Positions 20,745-33,703 of a DNA stretch of 64,000 nt are shown piece by piece. The notes under the pieces were generated by a model. It searched no databases, was not told the DNA's origin, and worked only from the letters and a program-made list of their open reading frames with translations. This DNA comes from Leptodactylus fallax (lineage: Eukaryota > Chordata > Amphibia > Anura > Leptodactylidae): contig CAMRHE010000028.1 of NCBI GenBank assembly GCA_947044405.1, positions 5,427,001 through 5,491,000 on the forward strand, in the 5' to 3' direction. Both the position numbers and the translations under genes were made by a program. Position 1 is the first letter of the stretch; each line of letters opens with the position of its first letter.

Positions 20745-23531
20745 TCTAAAAGTAATCTTGTCAACTGATTTCTACAGCCCAAACTGAGAGCAAGATATGA
20801 TAGAGGGAGAGAAGCTGAGCTCTGTGATATATAGGGTTATATGATAGAGGAGAGAAGCTGAGCTCTGTGATATATAGGGTTATATGATAGAGGAGAGAAG
20901 CTGAGCTCTGTGATATATAGGGTTATATGATAGAGGAGAGAAGCTGAGCTCTGTGATATATAGGGTTATATGATAGCGGAGAGAAGCTGAGCTCTGTGAT
21001 ATATAGGGTTATATGATAGCGGAGAGAAGCTGAGCTCTGTGATATATAGGGTTATATGATAGAGAAGAGAAGCTGAGCTCTGTGATATATAGGTTATATG
21101 ATAGAGGAGAGAAGCTGAGCTCTGTGATATATAAGGATATATGATAGAGGAGAGAAGCTGAGCTCTGTGATATATAGGGTTATATGATAGAGGAGAGAAG
21201 CTGAGCTCTGTGATATATAGGTTATATGATAGAGGAGAGAAGCTGAGCTCTGTGATATATAGGGTTATATGATAGAGGAGAGAAGCTGAGCTCTGTGATA
21301 TATAGGGTTATATGATAGAGAAGAGAAGCTGAGCTCTGTGATATATAGGTTATATGATAGAGGAGAGAAGCTGAGCTCTGTGATATATAAGGATATATGA
21401 TAAAGGAGAGAAGCTGAGCTCTGTGATATATAGGGTTATATGATAGAGGAGAGAAGCTGAGCTCTGTGATATATAGGGTTATATGATAGAGGAGAGAAGC
21501 TGAGCTCTGTGATATATAGGTTATATGATAGAGGAGAGAAGCTGAGTTCTGTGATATATAGGTTATATGATAGAGGGAGAGAAGCTGAGCTATGTGATAT
21601 ATAGGGTTATATGATAGAGGAGAGAAGCTGAGCTCTGTGATATATAGGGTTATATGATAGAAGAGAGAAGCTGAGCTCTGTGATATATAGGTTATATGAT
21701 AGAGGAGAGAAGCTGAGCTCTGTGATACATAGGGTTATGTGATAGAGGAGAGAAGCTGAGCTCTGTGATATATAGGTTATATGATAGAGGAGAGAAGCTG
21801 AGCTCTGTGATATATAGGTTATATGATAGAGGAGAGAAGCTGAGCTCTGTGATATATAGGTTATATGATAGAGGGAGAGAAGCTGAGCTCTGTGATATAT
21901 AGGGTTATATGATAGAGGAGAGAAGCTGAGCTCTGATATATAGGGTTATATGATAGAAGAGAGAAGCTGAGCTCTGTGATATATAGGTTATATGATAGAG
22001 GAGAGAAGCTGAGCTCTGTGATACATAGGGTTATGTGATAGAGGAGAGAAGCTGAGCTCTGTGATATATAGGTTATATGATAGAGGAGAGAAGCTGAGCT
22101 CTGTGATATATAGGGTTATATGACAGAGGAGAGAAGCTGAGCTCTGTGATATATAGGGTTATATGATAGAGGGAGAGAAGCTGAGCTCTGTGATATATAG
22201 GGTTATATGATAGAGGGAGAGAAGCTGAGCTCTGTGATATATAGGGTTATATGATAGAGGGAGAGAAGCTGAGCTATGTGATATATAGGGTTATATGATA
22301 GAGGAGAGAAGCTGAGCTGTGTGATATATAGGGTTATATGATAGAGGAGAGAAGCTGAGTTCTGTGATATATAGGTAATATGATAGAGGAGAGAAGCTGA
22401 GCTGTGTGATATATATGGTTATATGATAGAGGAGAGAAGCTGAGCTCTGTGATATATAGGGTTATATGATAGAGAGAGAAGCTGAGCTCTGTGATATATA
22501 GGGTTATGTGATAGAGGAGAGAAGCTGAGCTCTGTGATATATAGGATATATGATATATGATAAAGGAGAGAAGCTGAGCTCTATGATATATAGGGTTATA
22601 TGATAGAGGAGAGAAGCTGAGCTATGTTATATATAAGGTTATATGATAGAGGAGAGAAGCTGAGCTCTGTGATATATAGAGTTATATGATAGAGGAGAGA
22701 AGCTGAGCTCTGTGATATATAGGGTTATATGATAAAGGAGAGAAGCTGAGCCCTGTGATATATAGGGTTATATGATAGAGGAGAGAAGCTGAGCTCTGTG
22801 ATATATAGGGTTATATGATAGAGGGGAGAAGCTGAGCTCTGTGATATATAGGGTTATATGATATATGATAGAGGAGAGAAGCTGAGCTCTATGATATATA
22901 GGGTTATATGATAGAGGAGAGAAGCTGAGCTCTGTGATATATAGGGTTATATGATAAAGGAGAGAAGCTGAGCCCTGTGATATATAGGGTTATATAATAG
23001 AGGGAGAGAAGCTGAGCTCTGTGATATATAGGGGTATATGATAGAGGAGAGAAGCTGAACTCTGTCATATATAGGGTTATATGATAGAGGAGAGAAGCTG
23101 AGCTCTGTCATATATAGGGTTATATGATAGAGGAGAGAAGCTGAGCTCTGTGATATATAGGGTTATATGATAGAGAAGAGAAGCTGAGCTCTGTGATATA
23201 TAGCTATATATGATAGAGGAGAGAAGCTGAGCTCTGTGATATATAGGGTTATATGATAGAGGAGAGAAGCTGAGCTCTGTGATATATAGGGTTATATGAT
23301 AGAGGGAGAGAAGCTGAGCTCTGTGATATATAGGGTTATATGATAGAGGAGAGAAGCTGAGCTCTGTGATATATAGGGTTATATGATAGAGGGAGAGAAG
23401 CTGAGCTCTGTGATATATAGGGTTATATGATAGAGGAGAGAAGCTGAGCTCTGTGATATATAGGGTTATATGATAGAGGAGAGAAGCTGAGCTATGTGAT
23501 ATATAGGGTTATAGAATAGAGGAGAGAAGCT
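20745..23531 (+). mobile_element. Satellite-bearing element E1 with 43-bp minisatellite (forward)
   Basis: About 63 copies of a 43-bp unit (gggttatatgatagaggaga then gaagctgagctctgtgatat plus ata) fill 20795-23531. Variants of 42 bp lack one G; some units read agggagaga. The left flank, aaagtaatcttgtcaactga, is a diverged version of the flanks of E2 and E3. The right flank is different: the array breaks off inside a unit and joins a hAT-like end, so the right side of the element is lost. A 6-unit block is duplicated with a 256-bp offset (the ataaggatat marker at 21131 and 21387). Confidence 0.9.
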
Positions 23532-23613
23532 GTTTGATTTAATTAAAATCCGAACAAGTTGGGATATTCAGGTCGAATTTGGCTTGTGCCAAAGCGGTTC
23601 GCCCATCTCTAGT
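23532..23613. repeat. hAT-like element end (cggttcgcccatctctag)
   Basis: Fragment ending ttcgcccatctctag, a variant of the terminus seen at 15146-15159. It directly abuts the broken 43-bp array, suggesting that this element replaced the right flank of E1 by insertion plus deletion or recombination. Confidence 0.55.
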
Positions 23614-23654
23614 TTTTTTTTTAAACAATGTTTCCAGCATTCCTTGCAGTCTCC

Positions 23655-24638
23655 ATTAGGATATATTAGGATACATTAGTATTAGGGTATATTAGGATAT
23701 ATCAGAGTATATTAGGATATATTAGGATATATTAGGGTATATTAGGATATATTAGGGTATATTAGGATGTATTAGGATATATCAGGGTATATTAGGATAT
23801 ATTAGGATATATCAGGGTATATTAGGATATATTAGGATATATCAGGGTATATTAGGATATATTAGGGTATATTAGGATGTATTAGGATATATCAGGGTAT
23901 ATTAGGATATATTAGGATATATTAGGGTATATTAGGATATATTAGGATATATCAGGGTATATTAGGTTATATTAGGATATATTAGGGTATATTAGGATAT
24001 ATTAGGGTATATTAGGATATATTAGGATATATCAGGGTATATTAGGATGTATTAGGATATATCAGGGTATATTAGGATATATTAGAATATATCAGGGTAT
24101 ATTAGGATATATTAGGATATATTAGGGTATATTAGGATATATTAGGGTATATTAGGATGTATTAGGATATATCAGGGTATATTAGGATATATCAGGGTAT
24201 ATTAGGATATATTAGGATATATCAGGGTATATTAGGTTATATTAGGATATATTAGGGTATATTAGGATATATTAGGGTATATTAGGATATATTAGGATAT
24301 ATCAGGGTATATTAGGATGTATTAGGATATATCAGGGTATATTAGGATATATTAGAATATATCAGGGTATATTAGGATATATTAGGATATATTAGGGTAT
24401 ATTAGGATATATTAGGGTATATTAGGATGTATTAGGATATATCAGGGTATATTAGGATATATCAGGGTATATTAGGATATATTAGGATATATCAGGGTAT
24501 ATTAGGATATATTAGGGTATATTAGGATATATTAGGATATATCAGGGTATATTAGGATATATTAGGATATATCAGGGTATATTAGGATATATTAGGATAT
24601 ATCAGGGTATATTAAGATATATTAGGGTATATTAGGAT
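23655..24638. repeat. 10-bp phased tandem array (attaggatat/attagggtat)
   Basis: About 98 units, all exactly 10 bp, with no net slippage over nearly 1 kb. The unit types are attaggatat, attagggtat, atcagggtat, attaggatgt, attaggttat and attagaatat. Rare variants show a 270-bp higher-order duplication (attaggttat at 23961 and 24231; attagaatat at 24081 and 24351; attaggatgt at 24041 and 24311, and at 24151 and 24421). Confidence 0.96.
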
Positions 24639-25695
24639 CTTGCTGCCTCCTGTTTTATGATAGACTTCTATAGGAGCTGTATAGACATACATGTAATAAC
24701 TTCTACCTGACGTGTCTTCTCCTCAGGATCGGCTCCATGAGGGTTCTCTTTCCATAATCCTTATTTTTTTATTGCTCTTTCATATCGTTTCTCAATGCTC
24801 ACATATCTGTATTCCAGGGAACCTGCTGACTATCAAATGACTTCTTTATAAAAGATATTCTGGAAATAACCAGGTGCCAGCCACGTTTTCTTAGCAATTA
24901 CGCACATGACGGCTTGTTCTCTCCAGTCGCACGCGGCCGCAGACTATTAGACTGTCACAAACAAGTCGCAGTTTCCAATTTATTTTAGCTTTCTAAATAA
25001 CCGGCTGACAGATACAGAACTAATCACATTTCCTTTTAATTAAGTTTTCTGTTTTTTTTACTTTAATTTATGTTCCCATTGCTGTGTCTGCCAGCCGGTT
25101 ATATTCACCAGCTTCACCGCACATCATATTCATTTGCTACCATTTGTCTTGGGTAATATCAATTTATTGCAGAAAGGTGGGGGGGCAAAGATTGTATTCC
25201 ACATAAGAGGACACATGAGGTATCCTGGAAACCTGGAACAGAACACAGTCCATGCCAAAGAACCAAAAACAGTCCCATAGGAGGACACATGGGGGATAGA
25301 TGGTGGTCCTCCGACTTTCCAGGCCACTCTCTCAGGCAGTGTGGGCTGCGACAACAACTCCCCACTCCCAAGGACATCAGTAGCCACAACTCTTCCTCTT
25401 GGCTCCCTCCCAGTCTCTTAGGACAGGGGATCTTCTCCTTGTTCACCTTTGGGTGCTGGATTCAACACAGACGCCCAATAGATTGTCCCTCCAGAACTAA
25501 CTAACTGGAGCTCCCTCTTCTCACTCCCCTACCCCTTCTTATATCCCTACATGGGGTAACAACACAAAGACTCCTCCTGACCACAGAAGGATGTGAGCCC
25601 TGCAGGGGGCGTCTCCAGCATACTTAGAGTCAGACATGGCACAAAGGTGGATCACCTCAAGTGGTCCTCAAGGGGACCAGACACCATTCAGCTAA

Positions 25696-25925
25696 CAGTA
25701 GGTTCACACTACCGTTTGAGCCTCTCCGTCCAAGATTCTGCTTAAAATCGGCAAAGAGGACTGTTCTCTCCGCAAGTGGAAACCCAGCAGACCCCATTAT
25801 AGTCTACAGAGTCTGTATGTAACCACTTTTTAAGTGGACAGGTTTCTGTCTTTTGGGTCCCCAAGCAGACCCGAAGGATGGAAACCAGAATGCTAGTGTA
25901 AACCTAGTGTAAGGAGATTGAATTG
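25696..25925. repeat. MITE-like repeat (gtaggttcacac ... gtgtaaacctag)
   Basis: The inverted ends are approximately aggttcacactaccgtt and aatgctagtgtaaacct. The interior includes cagaccccattatagtc, a phrase found again at 47732-47752 and 48372-48390 in related repeats. The family looks hAT-like from its ends, but no clear 8-bp duplication was found. Confidence 0.5.
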
Positions 25926-27357
25926 TCTTAACCCCACTGTGTTCAGCTATGGCTCTTCACTTAGTCCTCTGACCCTTTCTACCATGGCAATCTGGAGCAA
26001 CCCCTAGGACCTAGCCCTCCTTTCCAGCCACTATTTTTGGCGAAATGCAGACCACATCTCAGCCACATTTCCAGACTGGTCAGCAGTGGAGATGTTCAGT
26101 AGTCTGCTGGTTATGAAGTCTTGGTTCTGCAAGCCTGTGGTCTGCTGCCTGTTAACCCTATCCGCCACTAACTAAACTAGAGAGCTGAAGGTGCTCTGCG
26201 AGAAGCTGAACTTCCCTCTTCTAGCTACTAACTTCTAAGAGGAAGTAACCATTGGCTAAAGACTGGGGGGCTCTTACCAGCCATTAAGCTCCTCCTACCT
26301 TCTAGAAAGCCCAGAGCATAAACAACACAGAAATTGCAAATTAACTCTTACATACCCAGCATAAAGCTGTAAAATGCGTTTCTGAGAGTTAAAGTTAAAT
26401 ATTTTTTTTCCACCACATTTGAGTTGAAACCTGGTTTATTCTTAAAAGATTGGCACGGCTACAAACAGCCGGAGAAGATAGAAAGATCTGTTGTAAGTAA
26501 TTGTGCGGCTGAGATTAGCTCGCTCTCGTGAATCCGCTTCAGTGCTGAGTGTGTTTGGCACAACATTAGTAAACATGCTTAAGACGTTCTCAAGGAAGGA
26601 GCGTTTGTTACTAAACAACCTTATTTATCCTTCTAAACATAATGTTCACTGAAAGCATCTTCGAGCGTCACAGAAGAATCTACGATAAACTTCTCATGGT
26701 TCTGAGAACTCATCCCACGTGCAGTACCTGCTGTCACCAGTAGGGGCTGTAGAGGAATCAATCATTTATTGAATTAAACACAACCTGGCAGGTCATTTCT
26801 TGACCCCAAACTGTTCCCAGCGGCTGCTGCATCATGTTCTGCACTTTCCCATCATGTCAGTTTTCTGATCGCAAAATCCAAAGTTATAATCTTTAAAAAT
26901 CCCGTTCGGTGTATGCAAATTTACCTGAACTAGTCATGGTCGGTGGACACTTCGGCTCGCTAGTCATGCAGACTGGGGGATTATTTCACGCTTGTGGGCA
27001 TGATTGATAAGTCGGGCGTGATTCGGCCGTCACACTCCTCTCTCCCTAAGTGCTCCTGAAATCCTGCACAGTTATAGCCAAATCTGCCTGAACTTTTGCA
27101 GCTGTCTCTGTCTACCCTGCCGCATGGCTGCACGGGCGCTCTTACGTCTGAGTGCAGACTCCAGTGTATAATAATTGGAGGCTCAGGGAAGGTGCGACAA
27201 CCTAACACACAGTTATACTCACCTCTTCTGGGCATCCTTGCAGTGTCCGGTGACCCCTTGTCATTGTCTTCCAGCTCCTTTGACCTCTGTCTGACATCAT
27301 GAGCCCTGGGGTCAAATGGAGTGCTCCAGTGTCATGATGCTTGCGTTAGAAGCTTAA

Positions 27358-27988
27358 AGGGAGTCTATGATTCGCAAAACCACTTTTAAGCTAATGGCAC
27401 GTTGGAATGGCCTTTAAAAAGGCCATTCTTCTCCTACCTTTCCTTGTTTTCTTCTCTCAGCCTATTCCAAGATAATTTGTTTCTTCATGTATGTAAATGA
27501 GCACCGCGGAGCACCCGGGGCGTACCTTCTCTTCTGCGAGCACCCATCGCGTCATCTCTTCTTAGCACCCCTTCAGCCGTTATGGTGACTCCCCTCTTGG
27601 CCTTCTTTCTTCTTACTTCTCGCTCTCAGCAAATTCTCGTGATTGTGCATGCGCAATCGGGCCGCCATTTTCCAGTGGTCTGTCACAAGAGCGTGGCAGA
27701 GCCGATTGTGCAGTTGCGAAACTTCGCTGCCAGCAAGAAGTAGGAAGAAAGAAGGCCAAGAAGGGAGTCACCGCAACGGCCGAAGTGGCGGTGAGAAGCG
27801 ATGAAGCGATGGCTGCTCACAGAAGAGAAGGTACAGCCCGGGTGCTCATTTACATACATGAAGAAACAAATTATCTTGGCATCGGCTGGGAGAAGAAAAC
27901 AAGGAAAGGTAGGAGAAGAACGGCCTTTATAAAGGCCATTCCAACATGCCATTAGCTTAAAAGTGGTTTTGCGAATAATAGACTCCCT
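27358..27988. mobile_element. TTAA-flanked element with long inverted arms, 631 bp
   Basis: TTAA lies on both sides (27354-27357 and 27989-27992). The left arm agggagtctatgattcgc...ttttaagctaatgg pairs with the right arm ending gcgaataatagactccct. Similarity between the arms extends past 100 bp (ggccattcttctcctacctt, cttgttttcttctc) and continues more weakly inward. No transposase frame. Confidence 0.82.
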
Positions 27989-28149
27989 TTAAGCAGTGCC
28001 CCCGGGGCGCTGACATCAGGCAGAGGCTAGAAGAGGACGCTGGAAGACCATCGGACACCATGGAGAAGCCAAGGAGAGGCGAGACAAGTTGAGTATAAGT
28101 GTTCATTATGTTTCCGCACTTTCCCTGAGCTGCCGCTTTTTATACTCCA

Positions 28150-28263
28150 GGGTTTAAAAGCACTTCCGTATCGTCCTGAACAAGTTTGACTCAAAGCAAA
28201 TCGAATTACCGAACCTCAAGAATATTCATCAAAATGTATCTGGTGCGGTTCGCCCAACTCTAG
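28150..28263. repeat. hAT-like element end (ggttcgcccaactctag)
   Basis: Ends ggttcgcccaactctag, similar to the terminus at 23590-23613. The matching left end was not located with confidence; it may lie near 26900, with the 27358-27988 element nested inside. Confidence 0.4.
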
Positions 28264-29049
28264 TGGGCTCTACTCAATCTCTTCATGCAAAAACGGAATT
28301 ATTGATACAGGAAATATATTAGAAAATGGTTCACATTGTACATTAGAGACATATTTGCTGTAACTGGAAGACCCCTTTAAATGATCGCAGCTCTGCATGT
28401 ATACAGCATTGCATATAATAAAGTCATCAAGTCGGGAGCAGAACATTGTCCCCACATCCGATGTCCCCATATCCTATGTACAATAGGCTGGTATTATATC
28501 CCACCGCTAATCCAATATCTTGTTATTAAGCTGCTGGTGGAAACAATTCCCCTCTGTGTTTCTCCCTCCTGTTGCCATGAGCCTTGGCTGTGTCTTGAAT
28601 GTCACTTGTCGGGATCAGCCTGGCATCACTAATCCTAATATACATATCTGCCTTCATAGAAATAGAAAATCTATAGCAGGAGAGCAAAATCCCTAAATCT
28701 AAGGAAAGAAAGGGATTGACTGACAGCAGGGGGAAGTAAAGAGCGAAGGATCTCAGTCCTGTGCGCTGAATCTTTCATATCGCCTTGTATAATAGATAGA
28801 TGGTGCCACCTGCTGGACAATCGCTGCATGTCAAGAGATACCGAACAAGCTGTGGAATCCGATCTGCTTTAATATGCTTTATAGGCTTCTTTTAGTACTC
28901 TGTAACATACAGATGGTTGTGGAGACTGCATTTAATATTTCTGCAAGTTCAGCTCTTCAGATCTGCCTAATATGTTCAGCAAAAGCAGTTACTTTGCCGT
29001 ACTGATATTTAAAGGGGTTTTCCAGGGGAAAGAATTATTGACCTATCCT

Positions 29050-29400
29050 AAGAATGCTTTCGGAGATAGAAGGGTTAATAGTTTATTTTATGAAGTGTAT
29101 GATAAAAGAGAAATGTAAATCCCATCAGTATTTGGTGTGACCTTTGCCCTTTGGAGGAGGAGTCCGGAAAGTGATTATACGGCCCTCACAGATATAGCCC
29201 TGATCTCATCATCATCCAGTCTGTCTGGGATGACATGAAGAGACAGAAGGATTGGAGAAAGCCTACATCCACAGAAGATCTGTGCTTAGTTCTCCAAGAT
29301 GGCGGCGGGAACATCCTCCCTGACCAGTTCTGCCAAAACCGTCTGTACTGAGAAGAAGGCAAAGAGCAAAGGTCACACCAAAATATGGTTGGGACGACTA
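29050..29400 (+). mobile_element. Truncated Tc1-like remnant, copy 1
   Basis: Nearly parallel to 35980-36330: agaagggttaatagttta, gtgacctttgccctttggag, catcatccagtctgtctggg and caagatggcggcgggaac all recur. It encodes a decayed transposase C-terminus (SVWDDMKRQKDWRKP, TSTEDLCLVLQD) with a stop soon after. The left terminus is missing, cut by a ttaaaggggttttcc-type MITE end at about 29010-29045. Confidence 0.7.
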
Positions 29401-30329
29401 TCTTTTCAAAACACCATGATTGTGTAGTGTTCTTGCTCTATTCTCTATGTGTGGCCACCCAGTGGTTGGGTTTGGAATTGCAACCTGTCAAAGTTTTTGC
29501 TAACATGTTGCAATATTTTATGGAATTGGTTCTTAAATTTAATGTAAAGTGAAGGGTGGACATGTCTGTACAGTATGGTGTGCATCATCTCCTATGTATA
29601 GCCCTGGGGTTGCTTTAATACACTGGTGTTAACTCTTTCTGTCTAGATGTGTTGCACAACCAGTCGCTACTTGCTTGAGGTTCCTCCTCATTATACTTTT
29701 TCCATGTACTAATAGATGGCTGTGTTCAGACATGAAGGATATGACTAGTATCTTACCTCGCATTGATTAGTGCTCCGCCATCATGTCTTGTACTGGTTTG
29801 ACCTCCTGCTGTGTTTCAATTATGTATATAGTACGCTGCCAGCGCGCTGCTTTTGTTGCTACGGGTTTCTATGCTGGGGCATGGGGGACTGAAAGTAATT
29901 TTCGTTCAATTTTGCTTGTCAATGGTTTAATAAAAATTTACATATCGGTAAGAAAATTAAAATTTAATTAACTGACAGAAATGCTTGAATGTGCGCAGAA
30001 CTGACGCGCTCCAGTCTGCAGCCGCAACGTGAAGAATAGCAGTGGGTGGCTCGGCTCCTGGTTAACCATTTGGGGGTTCGGCTTTCACGGTTCACTGTCC
30101 AATGTTTTTAGACCAAACATTCCCGATTTGATTAAATTTGGAATATTTTGTGATAGTGTTCTGAGCTCTGTTTTTCTGAGACAGAGCTCCAAATCCCCAG
30201 CATAAACATAGAGGTAAGTGAATCCTTGCTGACAACATCCATAGCAATTTCATTGCTCAAACACTAAGCTAAGAGCTGCCAGAAGGGGGCAGAAGACTTA
30301 CTGTGAACCTACTGAGCACTATAATTATA

Positions 30330-30771
30330 GCATTCAGAGGGGGAGAAGACTGTCTAGGTGATGTTATTGGATACTCTATTAGCAGCTACAAGAGGAGGGA
30401 GAAGACTATCTAGGTGATGTTATTGGATACTCTATTAGCATCTACAAGAGGAGGGAGAAGACTGTCTAGGTGATGTTATTGGATACTCTATTAGCAGCTA
30501 CAAGAGGAGGGAGAAGACTGTCTAGGTGATGTTATTGGATACTCTATTAGCAGCTACAAGAGGAGGGAGAAGACTGTCTAAGTGATGTTATTGGATACTC
30601 TATTAGCAGCTACAAGAGGAGGGAGAAGACTGTCAAGGTGATGTTATTGGATACTCTATTAGCAGCTACAAGAGGAGGGAGAAGACTGTCTAGGTGATGT
30701 TATTGGATACTCTATTAACAGCTACTAGAGGAGGGAGAAGACTGTCTAGAGAATTTATTGGGTACTCTATT
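30330..30771. repeat. 56-bp tandem repeat, about 8 copies
   Basis: Unit gatgttattggatactctat-tagcagctacaagaggaggg-agaagactgtctaggt with a constant 56-bp period and few differences; the last unit is diverged. Confidence 0.93.
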
Positions 30772-31269
30772 AACCCTTTCCCGATATCTATTGTACTAAT
30801 ATGGCGGATATCAGGTGTTTAAATATGAGAGGCCACTATAGCCACCTGGCGGCAATGTAATGCATTGCTTTAGTGATCAGATCCTCTGAGGTTCAAGACC
30901 CCTAGGGCGGCTAATAAATCTGTCTCCTTGCAGGACTTTTCTCTCCGCCAATTTTATGCAGATTCAGCAGCGGAGTTCTAGAACGCTAGTGTGAATCTAG
31001 TGTTATATAGATACAGACACACAAGGATTGGCAGGAGGAAGTTTAGCATGTGCAAACACTAATATTTAAAGAGACAGGAGCAGGAACAAAACATAGAGGT
31101 AGCCAGTAAGCTAAGTCTGCAAAGAAAGTCAGTATGGCGGCGAACACAGAACACACAGAGCACAGGTACACAAAGCACAGGGCACAAGTGCACACAATTT
31201 ACCCAAGATATTATAACAAATTGATAAATTTGTATTTGGCTGTGGGATTGCCATGACGGATTACCGATG

Positions 31270-31535
31270 CATCTCCATTCCGTTGTGGCTTTCCTCTGCT
31301 GATTAAGCCTAGATGAATGGGCCTAATCACAGGGACTCCAGAGCCGCGGACTCCGCGGCTAATCAGCAGTGCAATCCGCAGCAAGATCGAGCAGGACGCT
31401 GATTTTTTAATGGATCCTGCTACGGAAAACAATGGGAGACAGATTCAGGACGGAATCTGCCACGGATTCGGAGGCGGAATCCACTCCCAAATCCTTGACA
31501 AATTCCTCCGTGTGAACGTAACCTCAAATGTGGTA
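31270..31535. repeat. MITE-like repeat (cggaatccac ... gtgtgaacgtaacc)
   Basis: It shows the ccgtgtgaacgtaacc-type end and foldable inner segments (gccgcggactccgcggc). It resembles the other ggttcacac repeats here, but its left terminus is unclear. Confidence 0.35.
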
Positions 31536-32519
31536 AAACCTCTGCAACAAGAAGTTTTTTTTTTCTTTTTTAATCCCGGATGATGCTTTTAACAGCCTGC
31601 CTGGGGCCCGGGTTATCCTGTGCTGACTATTTAAGATTCTGTATCAAATGACCCTCAAATGACAATGACAAAGAGAATCTGTCTCCAGTTGACGTTTGAT
31701 CTGTACATTGATGGGGATCTTTATTATGCTTTCGATCATTTTGCTCAATGACATGACTAGCCTGCACCAGCTGAGAATTGGAAGTGTAGTGATTGAGACC
31801 ACCAGAAGGGGGCAGTCACTTCACAAAGGATATTGGATCTTGAAGGGAGAAGATCTACGGCCTCCTGTTTTTGTTTTTTTTCGAGATTTAAGAAATATTT
31901 TCACTTATAGAAAACACTTCAGAGCAGCTTTTATGTCGACCTTATGGAAATTCTCTTCTAATGTAGAAATGAATTTAGATTGCGCAGAGATAGGGGCCAG
32001 ATATGCCGTATTCCGTCTCTACGCTGTATTATTTTTGGTACTTTTTTGTAACCTAGCAGTGAGAGAGACGAAAACATAAGCTTGTTAATAGAAATTGACT
32101 CATTTTCATCCTACTTCTGTCTTCTAAGAGATAAATAGAAGGATCTAAAAGAATGCAACATCAAAAAAGATTAACAAGAACAAAGACGTATGGATTAGAA
32201 TGGCAAACACAAATCCATGGACAATGCAATTAGAGAGCGCGCCATCTTGTCTGCAGTTTACAGCTCTCTTGTATCAGTGGATTTCATTAAAATTGCATTC
32301 TGCATTGCTAAAACATCAAACCCTTCCATGTATAATGAAGTGTTTGTTTAGGTTGTTGTGTAGTTGTAGACAACATAGTTAAATTTTCATTAGGGATTAT
32401 TGAGCACAATGACAGATGAACATAAATGAGGAGTAAACATCTGTAAATATCTGACTACAGACTGCAATAACATGCAATGCAATCAGCTATCCTAGAACAC
32501 CTATAACATAGTCATGTTA

Positions 32520-33703
32520 TTCATAGCTCTCTGCCCAACTAGATTAGAAGGGGAGCTCCAGACTACACAGTCAGACTGTTATAGTTGGAGGTCTAGATCA
32601 GGGGTCCCCAACCAACAGTCCGCAGACCGGGCCGTTGGGGGTCTTTTGCCGGTCCGCGGGGCGACGAGCTGGCCTCAGTAAAGGCAGCTTCCGGCAGATT
32701 ATGTGGGGCGGGTTGGCGATCTGGCCACAGTGTTGTGGCTCCTAGCATAGCTAATGTCGCGGGACCTCGGTGTACAGCGCTGTAGACCAGGTCCCCACCA
32801 TTAGCTATGCTAGGAGCCACAACACTGTGGCCAGATCGCCAACCCGTCTCATCTAAAGCACTATTTAGTGTATAACCCCGCCCCCATATGACCAAAGACA
32901 CGCCCCTAAACAGCCCACCACGCCCCTGCCCCACCCCCCGCTGCCAGACCGCAGAGAAAAAAAGGTTGGGGGCCCGCTGGTGTAGACTACACAGCTAGAC
33001 TGTTATAGGGGCGGTCCAGACTACACAGCTAGACTGTTATAGAGGGAGGTCCAGACTACACAGTCAGACTGTTATAAGGGGAGGTCCAGACTACACAGCT
33101 AGACTGTTATAGAGGGAGGTCCAGACTACACAGCTAGACTGTTATAGAGGGAGGTCCAGACTACACAGCTAGACTGTTATAGGGGCGGTCCAGACTACAC
33201 AGCTAGACTGTTATAGAGGGAGGTCCAAACTACACAGCTAGACTGTTATAGAGGGAGGTCCAGACTACACAGTCAGACTGTTATAAGGGGAGGTCCAGAC
33301 AACACAGTCAGACTGTTATAGAGGGAGGTCCAGACTACACAGTCAGACTGTTATAAGGGGAGGTCCAGACTACACAGTCAGACTGTTATAAGGGGAGGTC
33401 CAGACTACACAGCTAGACTGTTATAGAGGGAGGTCCAGACTACACACCTAGACTGTTATAGAGGGAGGTCCAGACTACACAGTCAGACTGTTATAAGGGG
33501 AGGTCCAGACTACACAGCTAGACTGTTATAGAGGGAGGTCCAGACTACACAGTCAGACTGTTATAGAGGGAGGTCCAGACTACACAGTCAGACTGTTATA
33601 AGGGGAGGTCCAGACTACACAGTCAGACTGTTATAAGGGAAGGTCCAAACTACACACTCAGACTGTTGTTATAGGGGGGAGGTCCAGACTACTTAGTCAG
33701 ACT
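32520..33703. repeat. 36-bp minisatellite, split by a hAT element
   Basis: About 20 copies of a 36-bp unit (ggtccagactacacagctag plus actgttatagagggag), alternating cagctag and cagtcag variants. One or two units lie left of the hAT element (32520-32598) and the rest right of it. The array ends 184 bp before exon D. Confidence 0.92.
32599..32979. mobile_element. hAT-type MITE, 381 bp (caggggtccccaacc ends)
   Basis: The left end caggggtccccaacc and right end ggttgggggcccgctg are inverted and typical of hAT-Charlie elements. Flanks gtctagat and gtgtagac (6 of 8 match) are a plausible decayed 8-bp duplication. Inside, gcgatctggccacagtgttg...tagctatgctagg forms two arms of about 65 bp around a short centre. 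Confidence 0.8.

Noticed and set aside
23655..24638. Interstitial telomere repeat, because TTAGGG occurs in many 10-bp units
   Set aside because: TTAGGG is always embedded in attagggtat and never repeats as a hexamer; the period is 10 bp.
25130..25504. Overlapping frames of 70-95 codons on both strands
   Set aside because: Composition is repeat-like, the frames are mutually antisense, and no domain or splice signal supports a gene.
32593..32934. 113-codon frame on the - strand over the hAT element
   Set aside because: It covers the foldback arms of the MITE and reads through terminal repeats; no transposase motif.
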